Source of the DNA: Thermanaerothrix sp.
Lineage (GTDB): Bacteria > Synergistota > Synergistia > Synergistales > Synergistaceae
DNA length: 64,000 nucleotides
NCBI GenBank assembly: GCA_026417795.1
Contig: JAOACP010000001.1
Coordinates: 1-64,000 of the forward strand
Reading direction: 5' to 3'
The notes beneath the pieces were generated by a model, which saw nothing but the letters and a program-made list of their open reading frames with translations, was not told the origin of the DNA and searched no databases. Both the position numbers and the translations under genes were made by a program. Numbering within the stretch: the first letter of the stretch is position 1; each line of letters begins with the position of its first letter. This document shows positions 53,654-62,424 of this stretch, piece after piece.

Positions 53654-54472
53654 TTAGCAAACAGCGAGGTCCGAGTTCTTAACATCGCATATGAACATGT
53701 GGCCCGGGGAGTGGGAGATCATAAAGGGTATTCCGCTGGCCATGGCCACCGCTTGGGGCGTTACCCCGCAGGGCCAAAAGACAGGTACCTCGCCGTCCCT
53801 TATGGTAACTGGGTCTCCAAAATCAGGCCTTGCCAGATCCTTTATCCCGATGGCGGAGGGATCCCCTATGTGTATAGGCGCTCCGTGAACCGATGGGAAT
53901 CGCCCTGTGCATAGGACCGCCCTTGGTACCATATGGTGCGGTATTGGTCTCATGCTGACCACCATGGGGCCCTTAAAGGGGCCGGCGGGTTTGCACTGGA
54001 TGTTGGTGATGTACATGCTTACGTTTACACCCTCTTCGATGTGCCTTACTGGTATGCCCTGCTCCATGAGGGCCCATTCGAAGGAGAACGAGCAGCCAAG
54101 GAGAAACGCCGTGAGATCTTCCCTCCAAAAAGGTGATGCGTCGCTTGTCTCCGTGGCCATGCGCCCCTTTTCATACACCCTGTACCGGGGGATGTCGGTG
54201 CTGACGTCTGCCCCGGGCGCTACCATTAAAGGTTCCAGCTTGCCCGGTTCCGTTACGTCTAATACGGGGCATGCCTTGGGATTTCGCTGGCAGAAGATCA
54301 TGAAGTCAAGGGCGTAGTCCCTGGGTAGTGCCACCAGGTTCGCCTGAGCGTAGCCCTCGCACAGCCCCGCGGTGGGACCGTCCCATTTGCCGGTCCGGAT
54401 TATTCCCCTCACCTCTTTGGGGGAGAGCCTTCTTAGCTCCTCAAAGTTTTTGCCTTTCGTCATATCCGTCAT
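53654..54472 (-). CDS. ycsI: YcsI/DUF1445 protein (D-glutamate cyclase-like)
   Basis: This 272-residue protein has DUF1445 features: TAGLCEGYAQANLVALPRDY, AFLLGCSFSFEWALMEQGIP, YITNIQCKPAGPFKGPMVVS, MRPIPHHMVPRAVLCTGRFP and PVFWPCGVTPQAVAMASGIP. The domain is shared with mammalian D-glutamate cyclase, which interconverts D-glutamate and 5-oxo-D-proline. This fits a 5-oxoproline operon. ATG 54472 overlaps the pxpA stop. Confidence 0.87.
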   Translation of the reverse strand: MTDMTKGKNFEELRRLSPKEVRGIIRTGKWDGPTAGLCEGYAQANLVALPRDYALDFMIFCQRNPKACPVLDVTEPGKLEPLMVAPGADVSTDIPRYRVYEKGRMATETSDASPFWREDLTAFLLGCSFSFEWALMEQGIPVRHIEEGVNVSMYITNIQCKPAGPFKGPMVVSMRPIPHHMVPRAVLCTGRFPSVHGAPIHIGDPSAIGIKDLARPDFGDPVTIRDGEVPVFWPCGVTPQAVAMASGIPFMISHSPGHMFICDVKNSDLAVC

Positions 54473-55254
54473 AGTCCAAGCACCTTCCTTATGGGCCTTA
54501 TTTCTACCCCCGCGGCATCAAGGCTTTCCCGGATCTTAATCGCCATCTCCACCGCTCCCTTGGTATCCCCGTGAACGCATATGGATTGGGCCTTTATCGC
54601 CACCGTGGACCCGTCATCTGCGGTGACCCTTCCGTGAAGGACCATTTCAACCGCCCGTTGGGATGCCAAAACCGGATCGTGTATAACCGCCCCTTGCTGA
54701 GAGCGGGGTACCAGGGTTCCATCCGGTTGGTATGCCCGGTCGGCAAAGGCCTCCCCGGCGAAGGGTACCGATAGTTCCTTCGCTGCCTCCTGGAGCTTGG
54801 AATTGGCAAGTCCTAACATTATAAGCTCCCTTTCCCCTTTGCCCGCGTCCTTGATCGCTGCGGCGATGGCCTTTGCCAGGTTGATATCCTTTGCCGCCTG
54901 GTTATAGAGGGCCCCGTGGGGTTTGACATGCTCCAGAGTAGTTCCAGCGGCTTTGCAGAACCCAATTAGGGCCCCAATCTGGTATATGCATATCTCGTAG
55001 ACCTCATCAGGAGTCATGGAGAGGTTTCTACGCCCGAAACCTTGAAGATCCGGGTAGGAAGGATGGGCTCCCAGGGCCACCTTCATGTTGGAACACAGAC
55101 CTACGGTACGCCTCATAACCGATGGATCTCCTCCATGAAACCCACACGCCACGTTGGCGGAGCTTACCACCCTAAGAAGCGCTTCGTCGTCACCCATCTT
55201 GTAAGCCCCGAAGGATTCCCCGAGGTCGCTGTTAAGGTCCATTTGCAAAGTCAA
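54469..55254 (-). CDS. pxpA: 5-oxoprolinase subunit PxpA
   Basis: This ~261-residue LamB/YcsF protein has MDLNSDLGESFGAYKMGDDE, NVACGFHGGDPSVMRRTVGL and ALGAHPSYPDLQGFGRR. PxpA acts with PxpB and PxpC to open 5-oxoproline to glutamate using ATP. TTG 55254 is 9 nt from GGGAGG and preferred to 55263. It follows pxpC in the minus-strand operon. Confidence 0.94.
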   Translation of the reverse strand: MTLQMDLNSDLGESFGAYKMGDDEALLRVVSSANVACGFHGGDPSVMRRTVGLCSNMKVALGAHPSYPDLQGFGRRNLSMTPDEVYEICIYQIGALIGFCKAAGTTLEHVKPHGALYNQAAKDINLAKAIAAAIKDAGKGERELIMLGLANSKLQEAAKELSVPFAGEAFADRAYQPDGTLVPRSQQGAVIHDPVLASQRAVEMVLHGRVTADDGSTVAIKAQSICVHGDTKGAVEMAIKIRESLDAAGVEIRPIRKVLGL

Positions 55255-55294
55255 CGGAACCAACCTCCCTTTTTTTAAATTTAAAATTCCATAA

Positions 55295-56383
55295 CTACAC
55301 TTCTCTTCTGTGGATATCCTCTACACTCACCATAAAAGATCTGCCACCCACCCGGATGTTGAATGAAACAGGTCCTATGGTGTGATGTGAAAACCCGAGG
55401 CAGGCATCTCCAGAGCTGCTGCGATGCCGGGCCCGAAGGTGGTTGGCTTGTTTTAGTGTTTCATTAAATTGAATCAGGCGGTGCAGGGCTTCGTCCACAG
55501 TAACCGGGCGGAAACGGAAAGACTCCCCGGGTACTGCCTGGGATAACCTTGCGCAAGACCAGGCGCTCAGGACGCCTATCTTTGTATAGCCCCCGGTGGT
55601 CTGCCGGTCCGCCATCATTACTATGGGGGTGCCGCTGCCTGGAACTTGAATAGCCCCCAGGGCTATGGGATCTGATATGATGTCCGCCCCGCCTACATGC
55701 TCAATTGCAGGTCCTTCCATCCGATAGCCCATCCGATCCGCTTCGTCTGACACCCTATATTCGGAGGAGTAGAAGGTCTTAATCCCATCGGGGGTGAACA
55801 TGTGTTCTTGAGGGCCTGGGATGACGTCCAAGACCTGTTCGTTTAGCATTTGATCCAAATGGGTGGGCCCATCGAAGGCCAGCCCTTCCCCGGATTTCCA
55901 CAGCGGATCCGCTTCCCCCGATTGGATCATGTCCCCCGCCCTTAGGGGACGGCCGTCCAATCCGCCAAGCTTAGATCTTAGGTGGGTTGAACGGCTGCCC
56001 ATGATGGCAGGGACCTGGATGCCTCCGCTGACGCATATGTACCCCCTGCAGCCTGGACCCACGGGGCCTCTGAAGGAGATCATGTCCCCATTCCTGGGTA
56101 TGATGACCCCCCATGGGGGCACCATTGTGCCGTTTAGCGTCATCCCAAGGTCCGGTCCGGCGAAGAGCATGGCGCCTCCTTCTTCCATGACCTCCAAGGA
56201 GGGCCCTAAGATGGTCACTTCCAATGCCGACGCTTCTTGGGGGTTGCCCAATATTACGTTGCCCAACCTAAGGGAGAAGGGGTCCATGGCCCCCCCTACG
56301 GAGACGCCCTTGTCCTGATGGCCCCATCTTCCAAGATCCTGCACGGTTGTGAGCAGCCCAGGGGTTTTAACCAGCAGCTTCAA
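55295..56383 (-). CDS. pxpC: 5-oxoprolinase subunit PxpC (KipA family)
   Basis: This ~362-residue protein has the PxpC/KipA pattern: TPGLLTTVQDLGRWGHQDKG, VSVGGAMDPFSLRLGN, PGCRGYICVSGGIQVPAIMG, MGYRMEGPAIEHVGGADIIS and MMADRQTTGGYTKIGVLS. TTG 56383 is the likely start after AAGGGAGGTG. It overlaps pxpB by 17 nt, showing coupling of the two subunits. Confidence 0.94.
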   Translation of the reverse strand: MKLLVKTPGLLTTVQDLGRWGHQDKGVSVGGAMDPFSLRLGNVILGNPQEASALEVTILGPSLEVMEEGGAMLFAGPDLGMTLNGTMVPPWGVIIPRNGDMISFRGPVGPGCRGYICVSGGIQVPAIMGSRSTHLRSKLGGLDGRPLRAGDMIQSGEADPLWKSGEGLAFDGPTHLDQMLNEQVLDVIPGPQEHMFTPDGIKTFYSSEYRVSDEADRMGYRMEGPAIEHVGGADIISDPIALGAIQVPGSGTPIVMMADRQTTGGYTKIGVLSAWSCARLSQAVPGESFRFRPVTVDEALHRLIQFNETLKQANHLRARHRSSSGDACLGFSHHTIGPVSFNIRVGGRSFMVSVEDIHRREV

Positions 56384-57119
56384 CCCCGTCACCTCCCTTT
56401 ATCCTAACTGGCCCGTAGGTCCCCTTGCGCCATCGTTCAGCTATGTGCTGGAACTCGTCTTCACCTATGGGCACGAATCGCACCAGATCCCCAGGCTTTA
56501 TTAAGGTCGGCTCTTTCTCGTTGGAGGGGTCGAATAGGGGAAGGGGGGTTCTCCCTATCAGCTGCCAACCTCCAGGGCTTTCTATGGGATATACGCCGGT
56601 CTGGCTTCCCGCTATCCCGACGCTGCCGGCGGGGATTGACTTCCTTGGGGTGGATAGCCTTGGAGTGGCAATCGATTCGTCCATCCCTCCAAGGTAGGGG
56701 AAGCCGGGAGTGAAGCCCAGCATGTAGCAATGATAGTCCCTGGAGGAATGGCGTCTTATGACCTCTTCCTTGGAAATACCCGCGTGGGATGCCACGGTTT
56801 CAAGGTCCGGTCCCATGGAGCCTCCGTATGCCACTGGTATAAGCACCAGGTCCTGTGACTTCCCTTCCTCATCTTGATCGCTTGTCAATAACCCCTCTAG
56901 CTTAAGGATGACCTTCCGATGGCTCACCGCCATGGGGTCGAAGTACACCGCCATGGAGGAATAGGCCACAACGCAGTCTTTAATTCCGGTCATGGCTTCA
57001 AGCAGCAAAGCCTTTCTTAGCCGGTGCAGTCTTAGGTTGACGTTCCGGTCTATTCTATCCGACAGTTCCAGCAGAACCGCCCCTTCCCCGAGAGCGGAGA
57101 TCTTGGGCGTCAAGTCCAA
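56367..57119 (-). CDS. pxpB: 5-oxoprolinase subunit PxpB (KipI family)
   Basis: This ~250-residue protein has the KipI/PxpB signatures: ALGEGAVLLELSDRIDRNVN, YHCYMLGFTPGFPYLGGMDE, PAGSVGIAGSQTGVYPIESP and GGWQLIGRTPLPLFDP. TTG 57119 is 7 nt after AAGGGGGG, so the upstream frame to 57203 is not used. In Bacillus KipI also inhibits the sporulation kinase KinA; that role is not expected here. Confidence 0.94.
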   Translation of the reverse strand: MDLTPKISALGEGAVLLELSDRIDRNVNLRLHRLRKALLLEAMTGIKDCVVAYSSMAVYFDPMAVSHRKVILKLEGLLTSDQDEEGKSQDLVLIPVAYGGSMGPDLETVASHAGISKEEVIRRHSSRDYHCYMLGFTPGFPYLGGMDESIATPRLSTPRKSIPAGSVGIAGSQTGVYPIESPGGWQLIGRTPLPLFDPSNEKEPTLIKPGDLVRFVPIGEDEFQHIAERWRKGTYGPVRIKGGDGVEAAG

Positions 57120-57237
57120 TTCGCGTCCCCCCTTATGTTTCCCTTCATTCCCTTCCAGGATCTTGGAAACTGGAGAAGGGATATCTGGAGGCCCCCATGA
57201 CATGCATGGGGGCGCTTTTAGTTTGCAGTATACCGTA

Positions 57238-58452
57238 TCACCTAAAAAGGTCAGCGATTTTGCTTAGGGAAGTGATCCCCATCCACCCCGTGAAGGCCAC
57301 CATCACGTATCCGGAAAGGGTTAGCAGGGCGGGGTGTCTGTATTCTCCAATAACGTCCTTCCTGTGTGCTGCAAGGAGCATGGAGAGGAGGGATAGCGGC
57401 AGAATAAGGCCGTTCACCGCCCCTGCCAGTATAAGAAGCTTCACCGGTTTTCCTACGGTGGCGAATATCGCCGCCGATGCGGTGATGAAGCCTATTATCC
57501 AGTAGCGCTGGTTGGACTCAACGGACTTGAAAAGGGTCTTAAGGAAAGATATGGACGTGTAGGAGGCCCCCACCACGGATGTAACCGCCGCAGACCATAG
57601 TACCACCCCAAAAAAGCGGTAGCCCAAATTGCCTGCCCCAAGCAGGAATGCGGATGCCGGGGGATTGTTGGGGTCCAACTGTTTGCCCGCAGCCACCACG
57701 CCGAGTATCGCAAGGAATAGGAGGTATCTCATAATGGCGGTTATGCCGATGGCTTTTACCGATCCCACGCTTATCTCTTTTATGTGTTCTTGACCGGTGA
57801 TCCCGGCGTCTATTATCCTATGTGCTCCAGCGAAGGTTATGTATCCTCCCACGGTGCCGCCCACGAGGGTCAGGACGGTCATCCAATCTATGGATGAAGG
57901 GAGGATCGTCTCCTTCAGGGCAAGCCCTACGGGAGGCTGTGTCTTTATTGCCACGAACAGCACCAAGGCGATCATTAGGACGCCCAGGGCCTTTGTGAAG
58001 TTGTCCATAGCTCGGCCCATTTCCTTGCTGAGGAACAGGGCTATGGCTATGGCGGCGGAGATTATGGCTCCCGGTACCATTGGTACTCCGCAGATCACGT
58101 TAAGTCCCATGGCTGCCCCCGCCACATTTCCTATGTTGAAGACAAGCCCCCCCATTGCCACGGCAAAGGCCAGGAAATAGCCTAGCCCGGGGAGCACCCG
58201 GTTTGCCACGTCTTGCCCCCTCAGACCGGATACCCCCAATATCCTCCATATGTTGAGCTGAACCACCACATCGATGAGCACCGATGCCAGGATAGCAAAG
58301 CCAAAGGCCGCCTTAAGCTTGTCGGTGAATACCGCGGTTTGAGTTAAAAAGCCAGGTCCTATGGCGGATGTTGCCATGAGGAACGCGGCCCCCAGCAGCA
58401 CGCTGCCACTCACACCAAGGGATCTTCCGTTGCTGGTCCTATCTTTGTCCAA
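57238..58452 (-). CDS. NRAMP-family transporter (YcsG-like)
   Basis: The 404-residue protein has about eleven membrane helices and NRAMP layout (ATSAIGPGFLTQTAVFTDKL, NIGNVAGAAMGLNVICGVPM). The metal-binding DPGN motif of helix 1 is replaced by IGPGF. Bacillus ycsG occupies the same kind of operon. Import of 5-oxoproline or a related acid is more likely than metal transport. TTG 58452 sits 8 nt after GGGAGG and 30 nt after the predicted -24/-12 start. Confidence 0.87.
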   Translation of the reverse strand: MDKDRTSNGRSLGVSGSVLLGAAFLMATSAIGPGFLTQTAVFTDKLKAAFGFAILASVLIDVVVQLNIWRILGVSGLRGQDVANRVLPGLGYFLAFAVAMGGLVFNIGNVAGAAMGLNVICGVPMVPGAIISAAIAIALFLSKEMGRAMDNFTKALGVLMIALVLFVAIKTQPPVGLALKETILPSSIDWMTVLTLVGGTVGGYITFAGAHRIIDAGITGQEHIKEISVGSVKAIGITAIMRYLLFLAILGVVAAGKQLDPNNPPASAFLLGAGNLGYRFFGVVLWSAAVTSVVGASYTSISFLKTLFKSVESNQRYWIIGFITASAAIFATVGKPVKLLILAGAVNGLILPLSLLSMLLAAHRKDVIGEYRHPALLTLSGYVMVAFTGWMGITSLSKIADLFR

Positions 58453-58490
58453 TTTCCCCACCTCCCACGTGATATCTTCAACACCAATAC

Positions 58491-58509
58491 ATGCAAAAAA
58501 ATTGCCAAA
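58491..58509 (-). promoter_or_regulatory. Sigma-54 (-24/-12) promoter for oxoproline operon
   Basis: On the minus strand TTTGGCAATTTTTTTGCAT has GG (58506-58505) exactly 10 bases from GC (58494-58493), the invariant sigma-54 spacing, and matches the TTGGCA...TTTGCAT consensus. Transcription should start near 58482, 30 nt upstream of the NRAMP TTG. The nearest upstream genes on the same strand encode a sigma-54 and its activator. Confidence 0.87.
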
Positions 58510-58540
58510 GACCCATCCTTCGGAAGCTTTGAAAACATCG

Positions 58541-58616
58541 AAAAATAAAACGCAACCCCCTTTCGGGAGTGTGCGTGGTCCGCACGGCACTGTGCGGACC
58601 ATAGGGTGGTTGCGTT
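58541..58616 (-). terminator. Nested terminator of rpoN operon with palindromic core
   Basis: On the minus strand an outer 9-bp stem (58616-58608 with 58557-58549) is followed by TTATTTTT. Inside lies a perfect 9-bp inverted repeat GGTCCGCAC (58577-58585) and GTGCGGACC (58592-58600). An overlapping GTGCG (58571-58575) pairs with CGCAC (58581-58585). The inner repeat is centred about 105 bp upstream of the sigma-54 start, so it could also be an activator-binding site. Confidence 0.7.
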
Positions 58617-58665
58617 AGCCTTGCTGCCTTAGTAGGCGCAATATCTGGTGTGTTTATGAAGTAAT

Positions 58666-59817
58666 TTATCGGGTAGGGCGGCGGTTCCTGTGATAGGTCA
58701 AGGTTCGTCGGGGTATGCCAAGATTCCTTGATATCTCAAGATCTGATAACCCCATAGACTTTCCCCTTGATATTTCAATGCTTAAGCGATGTATGGACAG
58801 ATTGGGGTTTGCCCTAAGTGGTTTGGAGAGAAGACTGCTTAATCTTACTGTACCGGCTTTGGTTACAGCATAAGTTCCCCTAACGCATCTGGAGATGGTG
58901 GATGGGGATAAGCGGGTTATCTTAGCCAGGTCTGTTTCCGTTAGTGGTTCCAGATGTTGGGACTTGCCGGACAGGAAGTTTCGCTGGGTCATGGTTACAG
59001 CAAGACCGATTGCAGCTAAGGTTCGATACCGTGCCGAGAGCCTGATCAGGATGGAGCGAAGTTTTCCCCTATTGGTTAATGGGCCAGTTAAGGATATGGA
59101 GGGAATGTTTTCCCTTAATAGTTTGAACGAAACCCCTTCTTCACAGGGAGTCATGGATATCTCCGGCCTAACCGGTGTAGAGGCGGTCCCAAGGGGGAAC
59201 GGATCAAGCTTCCGAAGGCTCATCATGGCACTCTTTATCCTATCAAGATCCCACCCGGTGGCTTTGGATATGAGATCCAGCCTTGATGATTCAAGTTCTC
59301 GATGAAAATCCTTGAGCAACCTGGCTCCATCGGAGCCATCCAGAGAAAGACGTCTTAGCTGTATTAAAAGGTAGTCCCTTAGATCCTGTGCAAATATCCC
59401 AGGAGGGTCTAGTTGATCCTGGATCTCCTTGAGGGCTTCTAAGAAACGGTCCAGAGGGATGCCGAGGCTGGAAGCGCATTCCAGGGGGGAACCGTTCAAG
59501 TACCCCTTGGGGCCCAGCAGGCATACCCAGTCCAAAGGGGTTGTGCCCTTCGGGAGGTCCTTTATGAGGCTCAGCTGGAACTCTATCTCTCTTATCTCAT
59601 CCAACGGTTCTTCCCAGATGTTTTCCTCCATCGGCAGCTCCAACCGCCCATGGGGACGCTTAACTATTACCGATGGAAGATCCTCACAAGCTTTATGCAG
59701 CTCTTCCACCAGCTCGTCAGGGGAGAGGAAAAGCCAGTTCCCGCCTCTTAGCAGATATGGTTTAGCTCCTATCCCCACGTTGGGGTTGTTGGAGAGCCTT
59801 ATCTCAAGAAAGGCCAT
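58666..59817 (-). CDS. rpoN: Sigma-54 factor RpoN, short and divergent
   Basis: This 383-residue protein keeps the sigma-54 order: an N-terminal region with LSPDELVEELHKACEDLP, a core-binding domain (DPPGIFAQDLRDYLLIQLRR), an HTH domain (LTETDLAKITRLSPSTISRC, VRGTY) and a C-terminal RpoN box variant PRRTLTYHRN (usual ARRTVAKYRE). It is shorter than the usual ~430-490, and the Gln-rich region I is reduced. Sigma-54 directs polymerase to -24/-12 promoters and needs an ATPase activator, encoded just upstream (14-nt overlap). Confidence 0.88.
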   Translation of the reverse strand: MAFLEIRLSNNPNVGIGAKPYLLRGGNWLFLSPDELVEELHKACEDLPSVIVKRPHGRLELPMEENIWEEPLDEIREIEFQLSLIKDLPKGTTPLDWVCLLGPKGYLNGSPLECASSLGIPLDRFLEALKEIQDQLDPPGIFAQDLRDYLLIQLRRLSLDGSDGARLLKDFHRELESSRLDLISKATGWDLDRIKSAMMSLRKLDPFPLGTASTPVRPEISMTPCEEGVSFKLLRENIPSISLTGPLTNRGKLRSILIRLSARYRTLAAIGLAVTMTQRNFLSGKSQHLEPLTETDLAKITRLSPSTISRCVRGTYAVTKAGTVRLSSLLSKPLRANPNLSIHRLSIEISRGKSMGLSDLEISRNLGIPRRTLTYHRNRRPTR

Positions 59818-61147
59818 GGCGCTGAAGCCGCCTTAATAAGGAGAACCTTGATATGCCTAGCTCTTTTGCCGCTTGGGTCTTGTTGTTTCCACATCTTTCC
59901 AGGGCCTCAATGATCAATTCAAGTTCCCTGTTGGCCAGCTTTGCGTCCAGGGAGTTGGTAACGGACACTTCTTCCTCCTGGGGGAGGGTTAACATTTCCT
60001 CCGGCAAGTCCTTCAATGATATTACGTGGGATTCTGGGTCAGAGAGTATGACCAACCTCTCGATCAAGTTCTTAAGTTCCCTTACGTTGCCGGGCCAAGG
60101 GTAGTTTAGGAAGAGATCCTCCACCTCAGGGGAAAGGTCCTTAGGCGGCCGTCCTCTCTTTATGGAGAAGGTCCTTAGGAAGAACTCTGCCAGTTCTATC
60201 ACATCGGATCCCCGCTCCCTTAATGGCGGGATCTTGATTGGTATCGTGGATATCCTGTACAAGAGGTCTTTCCTGAAGAGACCCTGGGTGGACATTCCCT
60301 TAAGGTCCTTGTGGGTGGCGCATACCAAGTTCAGGGATACTTCCCTTTCCACTGTATCACCGAGCCGCCTAAAACGCCTGCTGTCAAGAAAGCGGAGCAG
60401 TTTAGACTGAAGGGGCAGAGGAAGATCTCCTATCTCATCCAGCATGACGGTACCGCCATGGCCTATCTCCAGCAGTCCATTTTTGTCATCCGTAGCGCCA
60501 GTGTAAGCTCCTCTTTTATAGCCGAATAGTTCCGCCTCAAGCAGGCTTTCGGGTATGGCTCCACAGTTTATCGCCACGAAGCTGCCTCCGGGCGAGGTTG
60601 CCTCGTGAATCATCCTGGCGATGACCTCCTTGCCGGTGCCGCTCTCACCGGTAAGCAGTATGTTGATATCCCTTTGTCCCTTAAGCCGGTTTACAGTGTC
60701 TCTAAGCCTCGCCATGGGGACAGAAGAGCCTATAAGCTGGGTGCTTCCCATGGCGGCACCGCGGGCGGCCATATCTACGGAGTAACGGCGTATGGCTCGT
60801 TGGACCATTTTTCTTAATATCTCCAGGGAGAATGGTTTGTCGATGTAGTCAAAAGCCCCGTTCCTTATGGCCTTGACTATAAGGGGGCTTTCCCCGTACG
60901 CAGTCATGAGTATTATCCTCACGTGGGGCAGGGCGGATGATATGTTGGGTATTGCGTCTGCTCCAAGGCCATCCGGAAGCTTGTGGTCAAGGATTATGAG
61001 CTGCGGAGGTTGATGCGGTGACCTCGCGGATTGCAGGAGGGATTTCAACGTGCCGAAGGTGAGGACCCGATGACCGTCCTTCTCAAAAGCCCTTCTGAGC
61101 CCCTCCGCAAGGGCCCTCTCATCCTCCGCTATCCATATGTCCGCCAT
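59804..61147 (-). CDS. NtrC-type sigma-54 response regulator
   Basis: This 447-residue protein has a receiver (about 1-120; LIILDHKLPDG with the phospho-Asp) and an AAA+ domain (about 140-370) with Walker A GESGTGKE, sigma-54 loop GAYTGA, Walker B GTVMLDEIGD and the WPGNVREL motif. A Fis-type HTH (NNKTQAAKELGISRFSLLRR) closes it. It should activate the -24/-12 promoter at 58491-58509. It overlaps the kinase gene by 19 nt. Confidence 0.95.
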   Translation of the reverse strand: MADIWIAEDERALAEGLRRAFEKDGHRVLTFGTLKSLLQSARSPHQPPQLIILDHKLPDGLGADAIPNISSALPHVRIILMTAYGESPLIVKAIRNGAFDYIDKPFSLEILRKMVQRAIRRYSVDMAARGAAMGSTQLIGSSVPMARLRDTVNRLKGQRDINILLTGESGTGKEVIARMIHEATSPGGSFVAINCGAIPESLLEAELFGYKRGAYTGATDDKNGLLEIGHGGTVMLDEIGDLPLPLQSKLLRFLDSRRFRRLGDTVEREVSLNLVCATHKDLKGMSTQGLFRKDLLYRISTIPIKIPPLRERGSDVIELAEFFLRTFSIKRGRPPKDLSPEVEDLFLNYPWPGNVRELKNLIERLVILSDPESHVISLKDLPEEMLTLPQEEEVSVTNSLDAKLANRELELIIEALERCGNNKTQAAKELGISRFSLLRRLQRHGLS

Positions 61148-62424
61148 GATAACTGGGCCTCCTCTTGGTTTGAAGATGTTCCTTGGTTTGGTGTGTTTAG
61201 TGATATTTTAAAGCTGGTAACCCCATTACATACTGAAAATGATATATGTCCTCCCATTTCTTCCACCAGCTTTTTTGCTATGGCCAGCCCTAATCCGGTG
61301 CCGTTGGGTTTTGTGGTTACGAAGGGTTCGAATATACGGTCTGCCATGTGGCATGGTATCGGCTCTCCCGTGTCATCCACGCCTATTATCAGTCTCTCCC
61401 CTTCCATTTGAGTCCAGATTACCAGCCTGCCTCCGTCAGGCATGGCCTCAACCCCGTTTGAGATGAGGTTTAAAAGCACCTGCCGCAGTTTGCCCGGATC
61501 TGCCTCCACCAACTGGTTTGGGTTTTCAATCCGAGTTTCAAGATGAATTGTCCCAGAAGTGGCTATGGACCTCATCATGTGAGTGGCCCAGGATATCACT
61601 TGACCGATAGGAAGGTGCTCCATCTTACCCCTGTGGGTTCTTGCGAAAATCAGGAATCGCTCCACAGTGTCAGAAATCCTGTTAAGTTCCCCTGCTAAGA
61701 ATTCGAGGTTTTCCACGGCCTCCTTCGGCAAGCGATCCTGCATCTCCATGAGCAGCTCCACGTGTATTTTCATTGCGGCCAAGGGATTTCGCACCTCATG
61801 GGCTACTCCTGATACCATCTCTCCCATCGATACCAGTCTATCCATGCGGCTTATTTGGGATTGAAGCCTTTGCCACTCTTGCAACTGAAGGGCCATCCTG
61901 TTGAATGACCTTATAAGGGTTTCCAGCTCGTATATGAAAGTCCCTTTTATCGGGGCTTCGGTCTGGTGGTCTCCTCGGGCGATGGCCTCCATAGCCCAGG
62001 AGAGTCGCCTTATGGGGTATGTAATCATGTAAGCTAAGACTATTGCCAGCTCCAGGGAAACTAACAGGGCTATTATGCCCCAAACCAAGATGATCCTGTT
62101 TTCTTCCACCACCTTGCCCATTATTTCAGATCGGTTCAGGCGGAGCCTTATCGCTCCACCATCCCTGGACCTTAGCACGATATCCCCTTGGGAGGATGGG
62201 ATTAAAGTTGGGGCAAGTCGCTGAATCACCCTTTCAGTTTCGTTAAAATATAGGTTCCGGGTTATTTCGCCGGCGAGGCGAGCGTCGTCAAGGGCTCTTT
62301 TTATCTCCATCTCCAGGCTGGTTTTAATTTGCAGGGCAAGCAAGGTTCCTGCTACGCCCACCACTGCTATGGTAACGATGGCCTTTAAGACGGTCTCCAG
62401 GGAGGGTTTGTTGGCTGTTTTCAT
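61129..62424 (-). CDS. Membrane sensor histidine kinase
   Basis: The 431-residue kinase has TM1 (about 12-32), a small extracytoplasmic part (about 33-112) and TM2 (about 113-138). A HAMP-like segment, the H box SGVAHEVRNPLAAMKIHVEL, N box LRQVLLNLISNGVEAM and G boxes DDTGEPIP and NGTGLGLAIAKKL follow. ATG 62424 overlaps the symporter stop (ATGA). It is probably the partner of the NtrC-like regulator. Confidence 0.93.
   Translation of the reverse strand: MKTANKPSLETVLKAIVTIAVVGVAGTLLALQIKTSLEMEIKRALDDARLAGEITRNLYFNETERVIQRLAPTLIPSSQGDIVLRSRDGGAIRLRLNRSEIMGKVVEENRIILVWGIIALLVSLELAIVLAYMITYPIRRLSWAMEAIARGDHQTEAPIKGTFIYELETLIRSFNRMALQLQEWQRLQSQISRMDRLVSMGEMVSGVAHEVRNPLAAMKIHVELLMEMQDRLPKEAVENLEFLAGELNRISDTVERFLIFARTHRGKMEHLPIGQVISWATHMMRSIATSGTIHLETRIENPNQLVEADPGKLRQVLLNLISNGVEAMPDGGRLVIWTQMEGERLIIGVDDTGEPIPCHMADRIFEPFVTTKPNGTGLGLAIAKKLVEEMGGHISFSVCNGVTSFKISLNTPNQGTSSNQEEAQLSWRTYG

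Noticed and set aside
37652-58600. Same operator at 37652-37666 and 58577-58600
   Set aside because: Both contain GTGCGG/CCGCAC half-sites, but the order is inverted (GTGCGG-N3-CCGCAC against CCGCAC-N6-GTGCGG), so one protein is unlikely to bind both in the same way.
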